From Myxococcales bacterium (GTDB lineage Bacteria; Myxococcota_A; Polyangia; Polyangiales; JAFGIB01), in the NCBI GenBank assembly GCA_029880325.1, contig JAOUOP010000010.1, forward strand, positions 1 to 64,000: a stretch of 64,000 nt of DNA, in the 5' to 3' direction. This document shows positions 54,608 through 63,312 of this stretch, in pieces. Under the pieces are notes generated by a model. That model searched no databases and had not been told where the DNA came from. It saw only the letters and a list, made by a program, of their open reading frames with translations. Every line of letters starts with the position of its first letter. Positions within the stretch are counted from its first letter, which is position 1. A program made the translations under genes and the position numbers.

Positions 54608-55708
54608 ATGAGAATCACGCTGGTTTGGACACTGTGTTTGCTGCTCGGCCTGCTGGGCTGCAGTGATGACAACGACGGGAACTCCGGAGGCGATGCCGGG
54701 CCCGATGGGGCCACCAGCGAGGGTGGCGGCGGCAGTGGCGGTTCGGGCGCCGGTTCGGGCTCCGGTTCGGGCTCCGGCGGTGCGGCCAGCGACGGCACCG
54801 GGACCGGCGGTTCGGGCACCGGTGGTGGCGGCACGGCCAGCGACGGCACCGGGACCGGAGGCACCGGCACCACCACCACCGACGGCGGCGCCACCACCCC
54901 CGAGTCGACCCCGCTCGACCCCAACGGCGTCACCGGCGGCGACTTCGTGATCCCCGACGAGCTACTGCTCTGCGACAACGGCACCCGCGCCTGCCAGTGT
55001 GCCGACGGCATCGACAACGACGGCGACGGCACCGCCGACGGCTTCGATATCGAGTGCACCGGCCCCAGTGACGACGACGAGGGTAGTTTTGCCACCGGCA
55101 TCAGTGGCGACAACATGGACCCCAAGTGGCAGGACTGCTTCTTCGACGGCAACTCGGGCGCTGGCGACGATGACTGCCGCTACCACACCGACTGCCTCAC
55201 CGGCACGCTACCGCCCGAGGACCCCAGCTGTCAGGTATCGACCATGTGCGTCGAGTTCTGCAGTGCCCGCACGCCCAACGGCTGCGACTGCTTCGGCTGC
55301 TGCGAGATCCAGGACGACGCCGGCGCGACCCACATGGTGTTGATCAGCGTCGACTGCGACGCCTCGGACCTCTCCGCCTGCACCGAGTGCGTTCAGACGA
55401 GCACCCAGTGCATCAATGAATGCGGCGAGTGCGAGCTGTGTCCCGGGCGCACCGTCAGCGATTTGCCCGACAGCTGCTTCACCGCGCCGCCGGACACTGG
55501 CACCGGCGGTACTGGGGGCACCGGAGGCACGGGCGGCACGGGCGGCACCGGAGGCACGGGCGGCACGGGCGGCACGGGCGGCACGGGCGGCACGGGCGGC
55601 ACCCCAGTGCAGTGCGACGGTGGCGCCCAGGTCTGCATCAACCAGGCCGATTGCCCCTCCGGCTACTACTGCTCCCTGGGCTGCTGCCTGCTGATCCCGC
55701 CGCAGTAG
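54608..55708 (+). CDS. Cys-rich lipoprotein with Gly-Gly-Thr repeats
   Basis: 366 aa from ATG 54608 (frame extends to 54104). Lipobox LLGLLGC|S, then a 100-residue Gly/Ser/Thr stretch. Central DGIDNDGDGTADGFD is a calcium-binding thrombospondin-type-3 / EF-like loop. A Cys-rich core follows (CQVSTMC, CDCFGCC, CECELC). A 9-bp repeat near 55499-55603 encodes Gly-Gly-Thr about ten times, then a final Cys cluster. Secreted surface protein, typical of myxobacteria; role unknown. Confidence 0.75.
   Translation: MRITLVWTLCLLLGLLGCSDDNDGNSGGDAGPDGATSEGGGGSGGSGAGSGSGSGSGGAASDGTGTGGSGTGGGGTASDGTGTGGTGTTTTDGGATTPESTPLDPNGVTGGDFVIPDELLLCDNGTRACQCADGIDNDGDGTADGFDIECTGPSDDDEGSFATGISGDNMDPKWQDCFFDGNSGAGDDDCRYHTDCLTGTLPPEDPSCQVSTMCVEFCSARTPNGCDCFGCCEIQDDAGATHMVLISVDCDASDLSACTECVQTSTQCINECGECELCPGRTVSDLPDSCFTAPPDTGTGGTGGTGGTGGTGGTGGTGGTGGTGGTGGTGGTPVQCDGGAQVCINQADCPSGYYCSLGCCLLIPPQ
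55499..55603 (+). repeat. 9-bp tandem repeat encoding Gly-Gly-Thr
   Basis: About eleven units of the type GGCACGGGC / GGCACCGGA, in frame. It gives a flexible linker between two Cys-rich parts and is a candidate for length variation. Confidence 0.85.
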
Positions 55709-55831
55709 CACCTGCGTGAGCCCGGGCGCGCGGCGAGGCGAGCATGTCCCCGCCGCGCGCACATCCCACCACCGATTCGTGCCGGACCCCTGCCGTCACC
55801 GGCACTCGGCTGCTATCTTTTTCTGCCAACC

Positions 55832-56470
55832 ATGAATCGGCTCTTCGTCCCCATCGAGGAGGTGCTGCTCGAGACCGTCTTCGAACACGGTGAGGCAGCT
55901 CGCTACGCCCTGCTGCAGCCCGGCGGCCAGGTCTCGCCCCTGCGCGTGCGCTTCGAGGAACTCCAGCGGCGCCTCTCCAACCGTTTTAGCCACGAGTTGA
56001 GCGCCGAGACGGTGGTGGAGCGCATCGCCGACATGACCGACGAGCAGCTGCTGGTGACGATCGACCTCGATCGCCCCGCCGGCGAACGCTGGAATGTTTC
56101 CCTGCGCCGCCGCCACGCCTACGAGCAGCAGCTGGGCCCGCGTCCTTCCGCCCCAGGGTCCACCGATGCGCGCAAGAGCCCGCGAAGGCCGCCGCCGCAG
56201 AAGACCGACGTCAAGCTCGACTTCGGCCACGGTTCCATCGACGGCACCATCTACAACGTCTCCGAGCACGGTTTGGGCATGGCGCTTCTGACCAGCGACC
56301 TCGAGCATCTCGACCAGCTCTCCATCGACCTCGACGTGGAGGTCCACGGCAATGGCCAGCGGCTGCCCGCCCGCATCCGCTCCCGCTACCCGGCCGGCGG
56401 CGGCTGCGTGCTGGGCCTGGAGCTGCGCCAGCGCCTGCGCCTGCCCGGCCTGCCCGACATCGAGGCTTGA
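55832..56470 (+). CDS. PilZ-domain protein
   Basis: 212 aa. N-terminal helical segment, then a Pro/Arg linker and a PilZ-type barrel: KTDVKLDFGHGSIDGTIYNVSEHGLGMAL is close to the D/N-x-S-x-x-G motif of PilZ, though the R-x3-R element upstream is only partly kept (RKSPRRPP). May bind cyclic di-GMP or have lost it. Located upstream of the sulfur genes but probably independent. Confidence 0.65.
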   Translation: MNRLFVPIEEVLLETVFEHGEAARYALLQPGGQVSPLRVRFEELQRRLSNRFSHELSAETVVERIADMTDEQLLVTIDLDRPAGERWNVSLRRRHAYEQQLGPRPSAPGSTDARKSPRRPPPQKTDVKLDFGHGSIDGTIYNVSEHGLGMALLTSDLEHLDQLSIDLDVEVHGNGQRLPARIRSRYPAGGGCVLGLELRQRLRLPGLPDIEA

Positions 56471-56503
56471 CCGGGCCCCTGGCTCGGCTACACCGGGCCG
56501 GCA

Positions 56504-57304
56504 ATGGACCGTGGGCAACTGACGGAGCTGAGCGCGATCGCGCTCGAGGTGGCGCGCGAGGCCGCCGCACAGGTGTTTGCCGCCTTTCGCGGCGACGTGG
56601 TCGCCGATGAAAAAGGCCAGGCGGACCTGGTCACCGCCCACGACCTCGCCAGCGAGCGCCTGATCCGGGCCCGCCTTTCCGAGCGCACGCCGCAGATCGC
56701 CATCGTCGGCGAGGAAGAGGGCGGCATCCCTGCGGGCCCCACCTGGTACTGCGACCCCATCGACGGCACCACCAACTTCGTCCATGGCCACCCCTTCTTC
56801 TGCGTCAGCATCGGTCTGATGGACGCCGGGCGCCCGCTGCTGGGCGCCGTGGTGGCGCCGGCCCTGGGCGCCCAATGGCGCGGCGTGGCCGGGCACTTCG
56901 CCGAGCGCGATGGCCGGCCTTGTCGCGTCAGCGCCACCTCGGAACTGGGCGCTGCCCTATTGGCCACCGGTTTCCATCCGCGCGGCCGCCACGACCGGCA
57001 GCTGGACAATCTGCCGAGCTTCGTCCATGCCCTGCCCCGGGTGCGCGGCATTCGCCGCTGCGGTTCGGCGGCCCTGGACCTGTGTCTGACCGCAGACGGC
57101 ACCTTCGACGGCTACTGGGAGCGCTTGCTCAGCCCCTGGGATACGGCCGCCGGCGCCGCCATCGCCCTGGGCGCCGGGGCGCTCGTCACCAATCTGCAGG
57201 GCGGACCCGTGGACCTCAGCATCGGGCACCTGGCGGTCGCCAATCCCGGGCTGCATCCGGCGTTGCTGTCGCTGCTTTCGGAAGTCCCACCGGCGTCGAG
57301 TTGA
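56504..57304 (+). CDS. Inositol monophosphatase family phosphatase
   Basis: 266 aa. Motif I GEEEGG (about 69-74), motif II DPIDGTTNFVHG (84-95), third metal site LSPWDTAAGAAIALGAGA. The wording of motif II is SuhB/IMPase-like. Its place, 69 bases upstream of cysD, suggests a role as 3'(2'),5'-bisphosphate nucleotidase (CysQ-type), removing PAP formed in sulfate assimilation; this is inference from context. Metal-dependent, cytoplasmic. Confidence 0.85.
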   Translation: MDRGQLTELSAIALEVAREAAAQVFAAFRGDVVADEKGQADLVTAHDLASERLIRARLSERTPQIAIVGEEEGGIPAGPTWYCDPIDGTTNFVHGHPFFCVSIGLMDAGRPLLGAVVAPALGAQWRGVAGHFAERDGRPCRVSATSELGAALLATGFHPRGRHDRQLDNLPSFVHALPRVRGIRRCGSAALDLCLTADGTFDGYWERLLSPWDTAAGAAIALGAGALVTNLQGGPVDLSIGHLAVANPGLHPALLSLLSEVPPASS

Positions 57305-57373
57305 AAAGCTCCGCCCCAGGGGGTAGACCGCCAGCGCGCCGGCGCCAGCCGTCGGCCCAGCTCAGCGAGACCC

Positions 57374-58288
57374 ATGCAAAGCGATTCACGCCGCCTAACC
57401 CATCTGCGCGAGCTCGAAGCCGAAAGCATCCACGTCATCCGTGAGGTGGCCTCCGAATTCGAGAAGCCGGTGATGCTCTATTCCATCGGCAAGGACTCCT
57501 CGGTGCTGGTGCGGCTGGCCCTCAAGGCCTTCGCGCCCGCCAAGGTGCCCTTTCCCCTAATGCACATCGACACCACCTGGAAATTCCGGGAGATGATCGA
57601 GTTCCGCGATCGCTTCTGTGCGGAAAACGATCTGGACCTGATCGTGCACACCAACCGCGCCGGCGCCGAGGAGGGCATCAACCCCTTCGATCACGGCAGC
57701 AAGAAGTACACCGACGTGATGAAGACCGAGGCCTTGAAGCAGGCCCTCGGCATGTACGGCTTCGACGCGGCCTTCGGCGGCGCCCGCCGCGACGAGGAAA
57801 AGAGCCGCGCCAAGGAGCGTTTCTACTCCGCCCGCGACCGCTACCAGCAGTGGGATCCCAAAAACCAGCGCCCCGAGCTGTGGAATCTCTACAACGGTCG
57901 CGTCAATCCGGGCGAGTCGATGCGCATCTTCCCCATGTCCAACTGGACCGAGCTCGACGTCTGGCAGTACATCTACCTGGAAAATATCCCCATCGTACCC
58001 CTCTATCTCGCGGCCGAGCGCCCTGTGGTGGAGCGCTCAGGTACGCTGGTGATGGTCGATGATGAGCGCATGCGCCTCGAGCCCGGCGAAGAGCCCGAGC
58101 AGCGCGTGGTGCGCTTTCGCACCCTGGGCTGCTATCCGCTGACCGGCGCCGTCGAGAGCGGGGCCGCCACGCTACCCGACGTGATCCGCGAGATGCTCTT
58201 GGCGCGCCACTCCGAGCGCCAGGGACGCCTGATCGACTTCGACGAGGACGGCTCGATGGAGACCAAGAAGCGCGAGGGTTATTTCTAA
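57374..58288 (+). CDS. cysD: Sulfate adenylyltransferase subunit 2 (ATP sulfurylase small subunit)
   Basis: 304 aa, close to the E. coli size of 302. [44 protein letters not shown] contains the PP-loop [43 protein letters not shown] and [14 protein letters not shown] are CysD signatures. Makes APS from ATP and sulfate together with CysN. The stop TAA overlaps the cysN ATG by one base. Confidence 0.96.
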   Translation: MQSDSRRLTHLRELEAESIHVIREVASEFEKPVMLYSIGKDSSVLVRLALKAFAPAKVPFPLMHIDTTWKFREMIEFRDRFCAENDLDLIVHTNRAGAEEGINPFDHGSKKYTDVMKTEALKQALGMYGFDAAFGGARRDEEKSRAKERFYSARDRYQQWDPKNQRPELWNLYNGRVNPGESMRIFPMSNWTELDVWQYIYLENIPIVPLYLAAERPVVERSGTLVMVDDERMRLEPGEEPEQRVVRFRTLGCYPLTGAVESGAATLPDVIREMLLARHSERQGRLIDFDEDGSMETKKREGYF

Positions 58289-60126
58289 TGGACGCCGACC
58301 GGGAATTGATCGAACGCGACATCGGCGCCTACCTCGTCGCCCACGAGCACAAGGAGCTGTTGCGCTTCGTCGCCGTGGGTTCGGTCGACGATGGCAAGTC
58401 GACCTTGATCGGGCGGCTTCTGCACGACGTGCAGGGCGTCTACGAGGATCAACTGGAAGCTGTGAAGCGCGCCACCACCATGGAAGGCGCCGAGGTCGAT
58501 TTCTCGCTTTTCACCGACGGCCTCAAGGCCGAGCGCGAGCAGGGCATCACCATCGATGTCGCCTACCGCTACTTCACCACCGAGAAGCGCAAGTTCATCA
58601 TCGCCGACACGCCCGGCCACGTGCAGTACACGCGCAACATGGTCACCGGCGCATCGACGGCCGACGTCGCCGTGATCCTGGTGGACGCGCGTCTGGGCGT
58701 GCTCGAGCAGTCGCGCCGCCACGCCTACATCGCCTCGCTGCTCGGCATTCCGCACCTGTGCGTGGCGGTCAACAAGATGGATCTGAAGGACTTCGACGAG
58801 GGCGTCTACCGCGACATCTGCGCCGACTTCAGCCGCTTCGCCAGCTCGCTCACCTTCAAGGACGTGAGCTACCTCCCGATCAGTGCCCTGGGCGGTGACA
58901 ACGTGGTCAGCCCCAGCCCCAACACGCCTTGGTACGACGGCCCCACGGTGCTGGCCTACCTCGAGCGGGTGCCCATCGCCGACGATGAGAACTTGGTCGA
59001 TTTTCGCTATCCGGTTCAGACCGTGCTGCGACCCAATCTGAACTATCGGGGCTTTTCGGCGCAGATCGCCAGCGGCGTCGTAAAAAAGGGCGATCCGATC
59101 ATGGTCTTGCCCAGCGGCAAGACCTCGAAGGTCAAGGCCATCGACGTCTATGAGGGCGAGATCGAAGAAGCCTTCGCGCCCATGAGCGTGACGCTTAGGC
59201 TCGAAGACGAAGTGGATGTCAGCCGTGGCGACATGTTGATCCACCCGGACAACCGCCCGCAGGTGGCCCGTCGTGTCGATGCGCATGTGGTGTGGATGCA
59301 TGAGCGTCCGCTCGACCCCGAAAAGACCTACATCATCAAGCACACCACCCAGGCGGTGCGCGTGCAGGTCGATTCCGTCGAGGCTCGCATCGACCTGGAA
59401 ACGCTGCAGGAAGTGCCGGCCGAGTCGGTCCACCTCAACGATATCGCGCGCGTGCGCCTGACCTGCCATCGCGCCCTGTACTTCGACGCCTACCGCGACA
59501 ATCGCGCGACCGGCGCCTTCGTTCTCATCGACTCCTTGAGCAATGCCACCGTCGCCGCCGGCATGATCGGCAAGAGTGACGGCGTGCAGGATCTGGAGCA
59601 GGCGCTGCGCGAGGTGCGCGCCGGCTCGGCCATCGCCCCCAAGACCCAGGTCAGCCCGCGCGAACGGCGCGAGCGCATGGGCCAGAGCGGCGCGACCGTG
59701 TGGCTGACCGGTCTTCCCGGCTCGGGGCGCTGGGCCCTGGCCTACGCCCTCGAACGCCGGCTCTTCGACCAGGGCCGCACCGCCCACGTCATCGATCCCT
59801 TCCGGGAAAACCTGGACTCGATGATCTCGGCGGCTCGGGCCTGTGCCAACGCCGGGTTGATCACCATCTGCGCGTTTCCGAGCAAGCTTCGCAGCGACCG
59901 CGACCGGGTGCGTGAGCGTCTCGGCCAGGACCGCTTCATCGAGGTCTTCGTCGATACCGACCTGGAGCTATGCCGCGAGCGGCGCCCCGACAGCGACTTC
60001 GAGGGCTTCGAGGCCCCAGAGGAGCCCGCGGTCCGCGTCGACCTCAACCAGATGCGCCTGGAGCGCGCGGTCGACCAAGTGTTGCAAGCCCTGGCCGCAG
60101 CGGGGCAGTTCGACACCGCATCGTGA
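58288..60126 (+). CDS. cysN: Sulfate adenylyltransferase subunit 1 with a degenerate APS-kinase domain (CysN/CysC-like)
   Basis: 612 aa. Residues 1 to about 440 are CysN: GTPase motifs GSVDDGKSTLIGRL, DTPGHVQYTRNM and NKMDLKDF, then the EF-Tu-like beta domains. The C-terminal about 170 residues align with APS kinase (ATVWLTGLPGSGRWALAYALERRLF, CANAGLITICAF, FIEVFVDTDLELCRERRP). The Walker A reads GSGRWA instead of GSGKST, and the substrate motif DGDNxR is absent. So the kinase half is probably inactive, and PAPS is not made by this protein. GTP hydrolysis drives the sulfurylase reaction. Confidence 0.93.
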   Translation: MDADRELIERDIGAYLVAHEHKELLRFVAVGSVDDGKSTLIGRLLHDVQGVYEDQLEAVKRATTMEGAEVDFSLFTDGLKAEREQGITIDVAYRYFTTEKRKFIIADTPGHVQYTRNMVTGASTADVAVILVDARLGVLEQSRRHAYIASLLGIPHLCVAVNKMDLKDFDEGVYRDICADFSRFASSLTFKDVSYLPISALGGDNVVSPSPNTPWYDGPTVLAYLERVPIADDENLVDFRYPVQTVLRPNLNYRGFSAQIASGVVKKGDPIMVLPSGKTSKVKAIDVYEGEIEEAFAPMSVTLRLEDEVDVSRGDMLIHPDNRPQVARRVDAHVVWMHERPLDPEKTYIIKHTTQAVRVQVDSVEARIDLETLQEVPAESVHLNDIARVRLTCHRALYFDAYRDNRATGAFVLIDSLSNATVAAGMIGKSDGVQDLEQALREVRAGSAIAPKTQVSPRERRERMGQSGATVWLTGLPGSGRWALAYALERRLFDQGRTAHVIDPFRENLDSMISAARACANAGLITICAFPSKLRSDRDRVRERLGQDRFIEVFVDTDLELCRERRPDSDFEGFEAPEEPAVRVDLNQMRLERAVDQVLQALAAAGQFDTAS

Positions 60127-60177
60127 AGCGCTCTATACAGTAGCGCACACGCCAGCCCCCTAACCTTATCGGAAGGC

Positions 60178-60193
60178 GGCCACGAAAGTGGCC
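60178..60193. terminator. GGCCAC-GAAA-GTGGCC hairpin after cysN
   Basis: Six-bp perfect stem with a GAAA tetraloop, 52 bases past the cysN stop. No T-run follows; it is a weak terminator candidate. Confidence 0.3.
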
Positions 60194-60328
60194 AGGGTGC
60201 CGGCATTTGACGCCGATTCGGGTCAATCGGCTGCTTCACCTTGAAAACTGTGTGTGTTGTATGCACAGTGAGCGAAGTGTCAGTTTGCGTTGGCCGTGGT
60301 TCCGGCAGAGCGCGTAGAGGAGTTGCGC

Positions 60329-61297
60329 ATGCGGTGGGTGTTCCGTGTGATGAAAGTAGTTTCGGTTGTTGGTGTGCTTGCCGCCGGTTGCGCAGGCGGT
60401 GACGGCGGCGGTGATCGCACGGCGAATCCAAAGCCGGTGTTGATGCCGACCGGCGATAATTCATCCGGCGCGGGAGCGCCAACCGCGACAGCGGCGGGCT
60501 CGGGCGCGACCGGCACCATGGAAGCCGCCATCAGCGATGGTGCGGCCGGTACTGGCGCGATGCTGCCCGGCGATACGACGAGCGACATGCAGGCGCTGGT
60601 CGAGCGCGTCTTTGACCCGGGCACCGACCCGGTCCGCAATAACGTCCAGGCCGGGCAGGTGTGCGCGCGCCTGGCCCAGATCCAGTGTGCCGGCGAGGCC
60701 TATTGCTGCGATAACCCCGGCCGTGACCGCGCCACCTGCGAGACGGTGATGGCCGACGGCTGTGTCAATGAACTCTTCCTCGACTCTGTGACCGCCAGCC
60801 CCGTCACCGGTTTCGACGCCGGTGCCGCCTCGGTGGCCTTCACCGAACTCGAGCGCATGGCCAGCGAGTGCGATCCGGGCATCGCGGCCTTTGGAGGCTC
60901 GGCCAGCGGCCTGATGGGTATGTTCACTGGCACTATCGAGGCCGGCGGCAATTGCGAACCGGACGGTGGCCCGCTGGGGCTGCCCTCCGAGCCTGCTGCG
61001 GCCGCGGCGTTGGCTTCCTGCACCGACATCCAGAGCCAGGCTTGCCTTCCGAGGCTGACGAGCTGGAGCTGTGAGCCGCGCGGGCAAGCTGGCACCAAGT
61101 GCTTCAGCGATCTCAACTGCGTCGACGGGCTGTACTGCCCAAACCCGACTTTCGCAGTCACCACCAACGCCACCTGCACGCCGCGACGGCCGGTGGGCCA
61201 GGCCTGCTCGACGCCGAATGAGTGCGAGAGCCTGTTCTGCAAGGGCGGCGCCTGCGTCGCTGCCGATGCACAGGCCGCTTACTGCTTGGCGAACTGA
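60329..61297 (+). CDS. Cys-rich lipoprotein
   Basis: 322 aa from ATG 60329 (ATG 60350 also possible). Lipobox GVLAAGC|A followed by a Gly/Ala/Thr linker, a helical mid-section (QVCARLAQIQCAGEAYCC), and a C-terminal Cys knot-like region (KCFSDLNCVDGLYC, CSTPNECESLFCKGGAC), similar to Dickkopf-like modules of myxobacterial surface lipoproteins. Function unknown. Convergent with the Grx fusion gene. Confidence 0.72.
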   Translation: MRWVFRVMKVVSVVGVLAAGCAGGDGGGDRTANPKPVLMPTGDNSSGAGAPTATAAGSGATGTMEAAISDGAAGTGAMLPGDTTSDMQALVERVFDPGTDPVRNNVQAGQVCARLAQIQCAGEAYCCDNPGRDRATCETVMADGCVNELFLDSVTASPVTGFDAGAASVAFTELERMASECDPGIAAFGGSASGLMGMFTGTIEAGGNCEPDGGPLGLPSEPAAAAALASCTDIQSQACLPRLTSWSCEPRGQAGTKCFSDLNCVDGLYCPNPTFAVTTNATCTPRRPVGQACSTPNECESLFCKGGACVAADAQAAYCLAN

Positions 61298-61305
61298 TCG
61301 GTAGC

Positions 61306-61331
61306 GCGGGACGTCAACCGGGACGTCCCGC
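61306..61331. terminator. Hairpin between convergent genes
   Basis: GCGGGACGT (61306-61314) pairs with ACGTCCCGC (61323-61331), a perfect 9-bp stem with an 8-base loop, between the stops of the lipoprotein and the Grx fusion. Likely works in both directions. Confidence 0.45.
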
Positions 61332-61349
61332 CATTCTGGTCAGTTCTGG

Positions 61350-62258
61350 TCAGTAGCGCGGTACGTCTGGGTCGACGTCCCGCGACCATGCCTCGATGCC
61401 GCCGCCCAGGTTGTAGACCTTGCGGAAACCGTCGGCCAGGAAGCGCTCGGCCGCGGCGCGGCTGCGCATGCCGTGGTGGCAGTAGAAGGCGATTGGCTTG
61501 TCCCGATCGAGCGCGGCGAGGGTCTCGGCCGCGTCGTCGAGGGGCAGCGCTCCGGCGATGGCGGCCAGGGCCCGCTCTTCGGCCGGACGCACATCGACCA
61601 GCGTCGGTGCATCTTCGCCGTCGAGCAATTTCTTGAGTTCCGCCGGGCGCAGCTCGCGCACCTTGGGCGGCTCGTTGGGATTGTCGATACGGAAGCCGCC
61701 GCCGGCCTCCGAGAAATCGATGCAGACGCCGTCGGCGCGCTTGGCGCTCATGCGGTCGACCAGCACCTGGATGCCTCCGGCGTCGATGACCAGGTCGGCG
61801 TCGCGCTCCTCATCGACCGATAGCTCGTATTCGAAGCGGGGGCTAACCGTCAGTCGCAGGCTGCCTTCTTCCTCGGCGGTGGCTTCGGAGATGGCCTTTT
61901 GCGCTGCCTCGGTGAGTGTGATGGTTGGCACTTTGGCCTCATTCTTCACACCCATCAGCGCGTGCAGCTCTCCGGCGACGTACATCTCGCGCACGATGTC
62001 GCAGCCGCCCACGAAATTCCCGTCGACGTAGAGCTGGGGAATCGTCGGCCAGTTGGAGAAGTCCTTGATGCCCTCGCGGATCTCCGGATCCTTGAGCACG
62101 TTGACCGTGTGGTATTCCGGTAGCAGGTCGTCGAGGATCTGGGCGACCGTGGCGGAGAAACCGCACTGGGGGAAGTGTCGCGTGCCCTTCATGAAGAGCA
62201 CGACGCGGTTTTCGTCGATGAGCTGCTGGATCGTTTGCGTGGTGGCTGATTCGCTCAT
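61350..62258 (-). CDS. Three-domain protein: monothiol glutaredoxin, IscA-like, rhodanese
   Basis: 302 aa from ATG 62258. Residues 1-105 are a Grx4-type monothiol glutaredoxin: CGFS active site (32-35), WPTIPQLYVDGNFVGGCDI. About 110-198 are an IscA/HesB-like domain (LTEAAQKAISEATAEE, DADLVIDAGGIQVLVDRMS, GGGFRIDNPNEP) but the three Cys that bind Fe-S (C-x~63-C-x-C) are missing. About 204-302 are a rhodanese domain with the active-site loop CHHGMRS (260-266). Likely moves Fe-S clusters or sulfur; the middle domain may only be structural. No other Fe-S assembly gene nearby. Confidence 0.85.
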   Translation of the reverse strand: MSESATTQTIQQLIDENRVVLFMKGTRHFPQCGFSATVAQILDDLLPEYHTVNVLKDPEIREGIKDFSNWPTIPQLYVDGNFVGGCDIVREMYVAGELHALMGVKNEAKVPTITLTEAAQKAISEATAEEEGSLRLTVSPRFEYELSVDEERDADLVIDAGGIQVLVDRMSAKRADGVCIDFSEAGGGFRIDNPNEPPKVRELRPAELKKLLDGEDAPTLVDVRPAEERALAAIAGALPLDDAAETLAALDRDKPIAFYCHHGMRSRAAAERFLADGFRKVYNLGGGIEAWSRDVDPDVPRY

Positions 62259-62654
62259 GGCTATGCCTGCGGAGTCGGGGGTGCGGCCAAGCATGGCACA
62301 CACCGGCGCTGGCCTCAGCTCATAGAGCCCCGCCCGGTGGCCGTCAAGTTGGCCGCCGGCACGGAAAGTCGAGCGCTCGGACGCGCCAAACGGTCAACTT
62401 TATCCCGATCCCGATCCCGATCCCGATCGGGACCTCGGGCTCAGGGTTTGTCGCGAGCGGCCGTTAGAAAGGGTTGAGGCACTGGCACCCAGTACCATTT
62501 GGGTTCATAATTTCAGGGTAGCCGTTGTGCTCCATAAACCCGTGTCCGATCGGAGTGCGTCGATCGGGAACACTGTAGCTGCGCACCGCCGGTGTACGTC
62601 CGGGCGGTGATGCGTCGTCGTGTTGCGGGTCGGGGCCTGCCCTAGCACGCGACC
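62259..62654. other. 396-bp intergenic region with a short tandem repeat and possible gene fragment
   Basis: Contains four CCCGAT units (62404-62427), followed by CGGG, so the end forms a palindrome. A minus-strand frame ending at 62464 reads SVPDRRTPIGHGFMEHNGY then PEIMNPNGTGCQCLNPF, which looks like a protein C-terminus with lower GC than its surroundings; I cannot identify it. Confidence 0.4.
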
Positions 62655-63275
62655 ATGTTTCACCCACGAGCCATCACAGCGATCCTTGCCACCGGCCTGG
62701 TCGGCCTGGGTGCGCTGTGGCTTGCGGGATGCAGCGCCAGCCTGCCGCCCTCGGCGGAGCTGCCCATCGACGAAGAGCAGCTGGCGATCCGCGCGGCCAT
62801 CGATGCCTGGGCCGAGGCGGGCCTGCCGTGGACCCACGAGTGCCGCCAGCAGTACGACCGCATCCGCGTCGTGGTCAGCCGCCCGGCCGAGTTCACCGAG
62901 CTGTGCGGACGCAAGCCCCTGCACGCCGGGGGCCGACTCTACGCCTGCAACACCGAGCAGTACGAGCAGGCGTTTCCTTTCTGGATGGTCGACGACCGGC
63001 GCGTGCCGCTGTTGGTGATCAGCGAGCTGCAGCCCGAGCTGCACCGGCGGCTTCTGGTGGTGCACGAGACCATGCACTGGCTGGAGCGCTGCTCGGGCAA
63101 GGGCATCGACTTCGACCACAGCGACCCCACCGTCTGGCACGAGGCGCGCGTGGCCGCCCAGCAGGAGGTCATCGCTGCGCTCCGGGATCGCGGCCGGCCG
63201 CGCGACATGCTGACCTACCGCTTCGACAGCCACGGCAAGCTCAAGCAGCGTCGTGAAGTCGACGGCCTGCGCTGA
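62655..63275 (+). CDS. Lipoprotein with an HExxH metalloprotease-like motif
   Basis: 206 aa. Lipobox LWLAGC|S. The centre has LLVVHETMHWLERCSG, an HExxH zinc-binding motif (HETMH) typical of metallopeptidases, and the later SDPTVWHEARVAAQQEV may supply the third ligand. Several Cys (WTHECRQQYD, TELCGRKP, YACNTEQYE) suggest disulfides in the periplasm. Not a family I can name; peptidase activity is inferred from the motif. Confidence 0.65.
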   Translation: MFHPRAITAILATGLVGLGALWLAGCSASLPPSAELPIDEEQLAIRAAIDAWAEAGLPWTHECRQQYDRIRVVVSRPAEFTELCGRKPLHAGGRLYACNTEQYEQAFPFWMVDDRRVPLLVISELQPELHRRLLVVHETMHWLERCSGKGIDFDHSDPTVWHEARVAAQQEVIAALRDRGRPRDMLTYRFDSHGKLKQRREVDGLR

Positions 63276-63312
63276 GCCCAGGTGCGGTGCGCCGTAGGTC
63301 GGGACTCGGGGC

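Noticed and set aside
60140..60290. Possible riboswitch or tRNA in the gap after cysN
   Set aside because: Only a small hairpin is visible; no cloverleaf or conserved riboswitch core could be drawn.
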